From Tahibacter caeni (GTDB lineage: Bacteria > Pseudomonadota > Gammaproteobacteria > Xanthomonadales > Rhodanobacteraceae), in contig NZ_JANFVR010000005.1 of assembly GCF_024609805.1 (NCBI RefSeq), positions 1 through 47,297 on the forward strand: 47,297 nucleotides of DNA, written 5' to 3'. Below, one piece after another: positions 43,360 through 47,297 of the stretch; the first letter of the stretch is position 1, and every line of letters starts with the position of its first letter. A model generated the notes under the pieces. The model ran no database searches. It had not been told where the DNA came from and saw only the letters and a program-made list of their open reading frames with translations. Position numbers and translations under genes: made by a program.

Positions 43360-43389
43360 TCAGCGATGCGGGAAAGTTCGCGTGCTCAT
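43360..43389 (-). CDS. candidate thrS leader peptide MSTRTFPHR
   Basis: This nine-codon ORF, ATG AGC ACG CGA ACT TTC and so on to TGA, follows GTCGAGGGTGTGAC, a usable ribosome-binding site. It contains Thr codons at 3 and 5 and one Phe codon. It ends 27 bases before the terminator stem, the usual layout of ribosome-mediated attenuation. The operon encodes both ThrRS and PheRS. Real translation is not shown; the ORF is short enough to arise by chance. Confidence 0.5.
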   Translation of the reverse strand: MSTRTFPHR

Positions 43390-43620
43390 GTCACACCCTC
43401 GACCGGCGCGTTGGCGCGGGCCACCTCGGCTCTGTGCGTCGCGACGGCGACGCAGACGGCGCGAAAACTAGAGCACCGCCGCCGCGGCTGTCAACGCCGC
43501 AGGGCTACATAAGACCGCGACCGCCGCCGCACAAGCCCGTGGAGCGCCGGTTGTAACATCGCGAATTTCGTTCAACATCCATTGCTCGCCCTGTTGCGCT
43601 CGCCCGGAGGAGACCCGTCG

Positions 43621-44790
43621 ATGCACCGCCCCCTGATTGCCCTGTTCCTGTCGCTGCTCGGCTGCGTCGCGGCGCATGCCGCCGAGCCGGTGACGATAGG
43701 TCAGCTGTATGCGATCCACTCGCCGACCCTGGCCGAAGACCGCGAATACCGCGTCCATCTGCCGGCCAGCTATCGCTGGGCGACCAACCGCCGCTATCCC
43801 GTGCTGTATCTGCTCGACGGACGGACCCGCTTCGGCCATACGGCAACGGCGGTCGAGGCGCTCGCGGCCGCCGGCGACATTCCGGAAATGATCGTCGTCG
43901 CCGTCGACAGCACCGATCAGCGCGCTCGCGACTTTACGCCGTCGGGCTCCGAGGCGGTCGCCGGCAGCGGCGGCGCGGACAAGTTCAAGCGCTTCCTGTC
44001 GACCGAGCTGATTCCGTCCGTCGAGCAGGAATACCGCGCCAACGGCTTCCGCATCCTGTCGGGCCATTCGCTCGGCGGACTGTTCGTGCTGCACAGCCTC
44101 AGCGCCGAGCCGGCGTTGTTCCAGGCCTACATCGCGCTCGCGCCGAACCTGGACTGGGACAACAAGCTCGCCCAGCGCGCGCTGCAAAAGACCTTCGAGG
44201 CCGACAGCACGATCAAGGGCTATGCCTACGTCGCGCGCGCCGACGACGGCGGCGCGGTGCTGACCGATTTCGAGGCACTGGCCGACACCTTCAAGAACAA
44301 GGCGCCGCCGGGACTGCGCTGGCAGGCCTCGGCGTTCCCGCAGGAAAGCGCCGCGACCGTGCCGCTGCCGGCCCAGGTCGAAGCGCTGCGCGGCCTCTAC
44401 CAGGGTTACCGCCTGCCGGCGGCCGACTATGCAAAGGGGCTGGCCAATGCAGAGGAGCATTTCTCGAAGGTGTCGCGCCTGGTCGGCACGCCGCTGGCTA
44501 TCACCGAGGAAGCACTGTCCGGCGTCGCGCACGCCCAGCTCGACACCAAGCCGAAGGATGCGCTGAAGCTGTTCCAGCGCAACCTCGACGCGAACCCGAA
44601 CTCGGCCGACGCGCACATGGGCATGGCCGAAGCCTTCGCAAAGAACAACAAGTGGAAAGATGCAGCGCGCGAAGCCGACCGCGCCGTCGCGCTCGCGGCC
44701 GAATACCAGCAGCCGGCGCCGGCGCAGGCCTACTACAAGGACAAGGCCGCCAAGATCAAGGAAGGCCCGAAGAAGAAAGGCGCCAGGTAA
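43621..44790 (+). CDS. secreted esterase-like alpha/beta hydrolase with TPR tail
   Basis: This 389-residue protein has a signal peptide (MHRPLIALFLSLLGCVAAHA). The alpha/beta hydrolase of the esterase D/Fes type has the nucleophile elbow LSGHSLGGLF (Ser 150), YPVLYLLDGRTRFGH and an acid/His pair in the C-terminal half. A TPR-like stretch (about 300-375, KPKDALKLFQRNLDANPNSA, DAHMGMAEAFAKNNKWKDAA) and a Lys-rich tail follow. Family members cleave acyl esters or siderophore-type esters. The convergent TonB receptor gene raises a siderophore link, an inference. The ATG follows CGGAGGAGACCCGTCG. Confidence 0.85.
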   Translation: MHRPLIALFLSLLGCVAAHAAEPVTIGQLYAIHSPTLAEDREYRVHLPASYRWATNRRYPVLYLLDGRTRFGHTATAVEALAAAGDIPEMIVVAVDSTDQRARDFTPSGSEAVAGSGGADKFKRFLSTELIPSVEQEYRANGFRILSGHSLGGLFVLHSLSAEPALFQAYIALAPNLDWDNKLAQRALQKTFEADSTIKGYAYVARADDGGAVLTDFEALADTFKNKAPPGLRWQASAFPQESAATVPLPAQVEALRGLYQGYRLPAADYAKGLANAEEHFSKVSRLVGTPLAITEEALSGVAHAQLDTKPKDALKLFQRNLDANPNSADAHMGMAEAFAKNNKWKDAAREADRAVALAAEYQQPAPAQAYYKDKAAKIKEGPKKKGAR

Positions 44791-44809
44791 ATTCGGCGCC
44801 CGCGCGTCG

Positions 44810-44875
44810 GGCGGCCGGCGCAATGCCGGCCGCCGCGGAACCGGCGCCGTCCGTCACCTGCGGACGGACGGCGCC
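44810..44875. terminator. two hairpins between convergent esterase and TonB-receptor genes
   Basis: GGCGGCCGGC/GCCGGCCGCC (44810-44834, 5-base loop) and GGCGCCGTCCG/CGGACGGCGCC (44843-44853 with 44865-44875) are strong GC-rich stem-loops. No U-tract follows on either side. They probably serve as a bidirectional termination or insulation zone. Confidence 0.6.
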
Positions 44876-44882
44876 TCTCGCC

Positions 44883-47015
44883 TCAGAACGTCCAGTCGAA
44901 GATCACGCTCGCGTTGCGCCCCATCTCGTCGGCGCCCGAGCCGTGCTCGCGGTAACGGCGGTCGGCGATGTTGTCGAGCAGCAGGCTCAGCTTCGCGTCG
45001 GGCGCGAATTCCCAGGCCAAACGCGTGTTCCAGGTGTTCCAGCCGGCCGTGCCGTCGGGATTGACGCGCGGGTCGGTCAGGTCGCGCGGGCTCAGCCGGT
45101 CCTGACGCGCCGCATACAGCGCATTGACGTCGAGGCTCAGGGTCGGCGTGAAATAGTGCAGCAGGCCGAGGCGGCCGTTGAGCGGCGGCACGCGATCGGC
45201 GTCGTAGCTCTCGCCCGCATAGGTCTCGTCGCCGCGCGTGTAGTTCAGGGTGCCGTAGAACTGACTGTTCTCGCTGAAATACCAGCGGCCGCCGGCTTCC
45301 ACGCCCCAGAGGTCGAGCTGCGTCACGTTGGCGTTCGTCACGATGATTGCGCCGGTCGACGTCAGCTCGCCGGTTTCGATCGTCGTGATCTTGTCCTTGT
45401 AGTCCGACTTCCAGACGAAAGCTTCGGCCTGCCAGCGCGGGTGGTCCCATTTGAGGCCGAGATCGTAGGTGATCACGGTCTCGGGCTTCAGGTCGGTGTT
45501 CGGCACGGCCCAGCGGTTGCTCGGCCGGCTGCCGAACACGCCGAGGTCGAAGATGTTCGGCGCGCGGAAGCCGCGGCCGATGTTGCCGACCACGTGCACG
45601 GTGTCGCTCGCCTTGAACGTCAGGCCCGCGTTGCCGGTGAAGTCGTCGGGACTGAGCTTCACGCCGACGCCCTGGGTGTTCGGCGTCAGCTCGATGTCGA
45701 AGCTCGAATAGCGGCCGCCGAGATCGAGCTGCCACTGCGGCGCGAGGGTGATGCTGTCGTTGAGGAAAATCGCGTAGCTGTCCATCGTCGAGCCGTCCGG
45801 GAACCGCGGCGGACGTGCCGTGACGGCGTTGGTATTGAGGTTCAGGCGCTCGCGGAAGCTCGCGATGGTGTCGTAGTAGGCCTCGGCGCCGTAGACCAGC
45901 GCGTGGCTGCCGGCTTCCTTGTTGAACGTCGCGGTGAAGCCGCGCAGGCGGCTGGAGTTTTCCTCGAGCTCGCGATTGACCGTGCCGAACTCGCGCGTGC
46001 GGCGGTCGTCGTTGATCTTCTGGTAGCCTGCATGGAACTCGGCGCGGTCGAACCACCCGCCGTCCTGCTCGATGACGTAGCGCGCCTGCACGAACAGGCG
46101 GTCCTGCGGCTGGAAATAGAACTCGGCCGAATTCGGCCGCGTCTGGTGGAAGCTCGTCACGAGCTCGTCGACGCGCGCAGTCTTGGGCTGTTTCAGATAC
46201 GACGCCGACAGCATGAACTCATGGCCGGACGTCGGACTCCAGAGCAGCTTGGTGTCCGCGGCCCAGGAACTGAAGTCGGTATACGGCAGGCGGTCGCCGT
46301 CGCCGCCGAGCTGGCGCAGACCGACGTCCTGCACGGTCACGCCGCCGGCGATCGACACGCCGTCCTTGCCGGCGGCGCCTGCGATGCGGCCCAGCCGCGA
46401 CAGGTCGCCGCTGGAATACTGCGCGCGGAAGCGGCCGCGGCCGTCCCAGGAATCGCCGTCGAAGCGCTCTTCCGGCGTGAGGATCTGCACCACGCCGCCC
46501 ATCGCGTCGGAGCCGTACAGGCTGGACTGCGCGCCGCGCACGAGCTCGATGCGGTCGACGTTCTGCGTATCGGCCAGCGCGAAATACTGGTTCGGCGAGT
46601 TGCGGAAGAACGCCGTGTTCATGCGGAAGCCGTCGACCATGTGCAGCACTTCCGAGCCCTTGAGGCCGCGGATGATCGGCACAGCCTGGCCCGGCGTGGT
46701 GGACTGGATGAACGCGCCCGGCTGGCCGCGCAGATAGTCGGCCACGGTCAGCGCGGTCTTCTCGCGGATCTCGTCCTGACCGACCACCGTCACCGCGGAC
46801 GAGACGTCGAAGTTCGACTTGGCCGTACGCGTCGCGGTGACCTGGATCTGCTCCAGCGGCTGCTCGCCGCGACCGGCTTCGCTCGCCGCCGCTTCGGCTT
46901 CGGTCGTGGCGGCGGCCTCGTCGAGCGGCGCCGCGGCGGTTTCTACGGCCGTTTCGGCCAGCACAGGCGTGGCGAGCGCAAACAGAATCGCGCTCAGCAG
47001 AGCGGAATGACGCAT
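44883..47015 (-). CDS. TonB-dependent outer-membrane receptor
   Basis: This 710-residue receptor has a signal peptide (MRHSALLSAILFALATPVLA) and an Ala/Glu-rich linker. A TonB-box-like EQIQVTATRT (about 54-63) precedes the plug domain (about 65-170, GQDEIREKTALTVADYLRGQ, RGLKGSEVLHMVDGFRMNTA, VRGAQSSLYGSDAMGGVVQI). The barrel ends with ASVIFDWTF, the terminal Phe. The LRGQPGAFIQSTTPGQ and GRGFRAPNIFDLG blocks are those of haem, vitamin or siderophore receptors. The exact ligand cannot be read. The start follows CTGGGGGAGTCCT. The operator-like repeats upstream may set regulation. Confidence 0.92.
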   Translation of the reverse strand: MRHSALLSAILFALATPVLAETAVETAAAPLDEAAATTEAEAAASEAGRGEQPLEQIQVTATRTAKSNFDVSSAVTVVGQDEIREKTALTVADYLRGQPGAFIQSTTPGQAVPIIRGLKGSEVLHMVDGFRMNTAFFRNSPNQYFALADTQNVDRIELVRGAQSSLYGSDAMGGVVQILTPEERFDGDSWDGRGRFRAQYSSGDLSRLGRIAGAAGKDGVSIAGGVTVQDVGLRQLGGDGDRLPYTDFSSWAADTKLLWSPTSGHEFMLSASYLKQPKTARVDELVTSFHQTRPNSAEFYFQPQDRLFVQARYVIEQDGGWFDRAEFHAGYQKINDDRRTREFGTVNRELEENSSRLRGFTATFNKEAGSHALVYGAEAYYDTIASFRERLNLNTNAVTARPPRFPDGSTMDSYAIFLNDSITLAPQWQLDLGGRYSSFDIELTPNTQGVGVKLSPDDFTGNAGLTFKASDTVHVVGNIGRGFRAPNIFDLGVFGSRPSNRWAVPNTDLKPETVITYDLGLKWDHPRWQAEAFVWKSDYKDKITTIETGELTSTGAIIVTNANVTQLDLWGVEAGGRWYFSENSQFYGTLNYTRGDETYAGESYDADRVPPLNGRLGLLHYFTPTLSLDVNALYAARQDRLSPRDLTDPRVNPDGTAGWNTWNTRLAWEFAPDAKLSLLLDNIADRRYREHGSGADEMGRNASVIFDWTF

Positions 47016-47039
47016 AGGACTCCCCCAGTCAGATGGTCG

Positions 47040-47101
47040 TTAGGACCAAAGACGAAAGAGTGCCGGCCGCCAGCCCTTCTGACATCGGCCCTAAGGACCA
47101 A
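47040..47101 (-). promoter_or_regulatory. repeated TWAGGACCAA words upstream of the TonB receptor
   Basis: TTAGGACCAA at 47040-47049 and TAAGGACCAA at 47092-47101 differ at one base and lie 52 bases apart, about five helical turns, just upstream of the receptor start. They could be operator halves. No Fur-box match is evident. The stretch 47102-47297 is GC-rich with a palindrome around 47244-47263, probably the end of the next gene's terminator. Confidence 0.4.
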
Positions 47102-47297
47102 TTTAACTAAGCCCTGAGCATTAGAACCCCGGTCCAGCAGATCCGGCTCGGCGTCCGGACGGAACCGGAGCGACGGTCAGCGCCGGCGCGCCGGGCAAAG
47201 CCATCGGACCGCGCAACGCGGTTAGGCCGCGCGGCGGGGGCCGGGCCGGCCTCGATGCCGGCCGGCCTGGCCCGGACCCGGCCACGCGGCCGGCGGC

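Noticed and set aside
44652-47117. Long open frame antisense to the TonB receptor (821 codons)
   Set aside because: It is a GC-driven shadow: composition is Ala/Arg/Val/Glu-rich with no motif, and the opposite strand is an intact TonB receptor.

Overview
The window looks like part of a high-GC gammaproteobacterial chromosome, most likely Lysobacterales (Xanthomonadales), possibly Rhodanobacteraceae such as Dokdonella. The basis is the order thrS-infC-rpmI-rplT-pheS-pheT-ihfA-merR-tRNA-Pro, the codon bias, the TonB receptor and secreted-enzyme content, and a recurring C-terminal string of the type D-x-I-F-x-x-x-F. The genus is an inference. The left half (1 to about 25,200) is a mosaic accessory region of lower and uneven GC. 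The right half is GC-rich core chromosome.

Accessory region. 1-541 is the end of an IS5-family element, inserted at the stop codon of a secreted-protein gene that is coupled to a Sel1-type lipoprotein gene (542-2007). 2100-3760 holds a minimal tyrosine recombinase, a nearby palindrome, a small passenger gene and a truncated second copy of the recombinase. After two membrane-anchored orphans comes a mobilization module (5520-11267): a MOBQ relaxase, a likely oriT just upstream of it, a VirD4-like ATPase without membrane segments, a separate membrane protein, and a divergent run of four small genes. No mating-pair-formation genes are seen, so this resembles an integrative mobilizable element. 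12358-14082 encodes a short Sec-exported RHS protein with a NucA/NucB-type DNase tip, followed by an overlapping SUKH-like immunity gene. 14956-16980 encodes a multidomain secreted endonuclease I.

At 18596-18929 a tRNA-Leu(CAA) gene is split by an Azoarcus-type group I intron. Next is a putative defence cluster (19098-24843): a PD-(D/E)xK protein, a 1067-residue protein with a nuclease-like N-terminus, and a DUF4238 protein. At 25148-25203 lies the 3' half of a different tRNA-Leu(CAA), preceded by phased CTTACACAC repeats. I read this as the right attachment scar of the island, with the intact tRNA and left end outside the window.

Core side. 25489-29757 holds a beta/gamma-crystallin, a secreted CehA/McbA-type metallohydrolase and small unknown genes. 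29927-35000 holds a CadC-like regulator with a beta-propeller, prolyl aminopeptidase, and an AraC regulator coupled to a small secreted protein. 35602-43389 is tRNA-Pro(GGG) and the translation operon, with attenuator-like terminators before thrS and pheS, a 9-residue leader peptide before thrS and an ATC start for infC. 43621-47015 holds a secreted esterase and a convergent TonB-dependent receptor.
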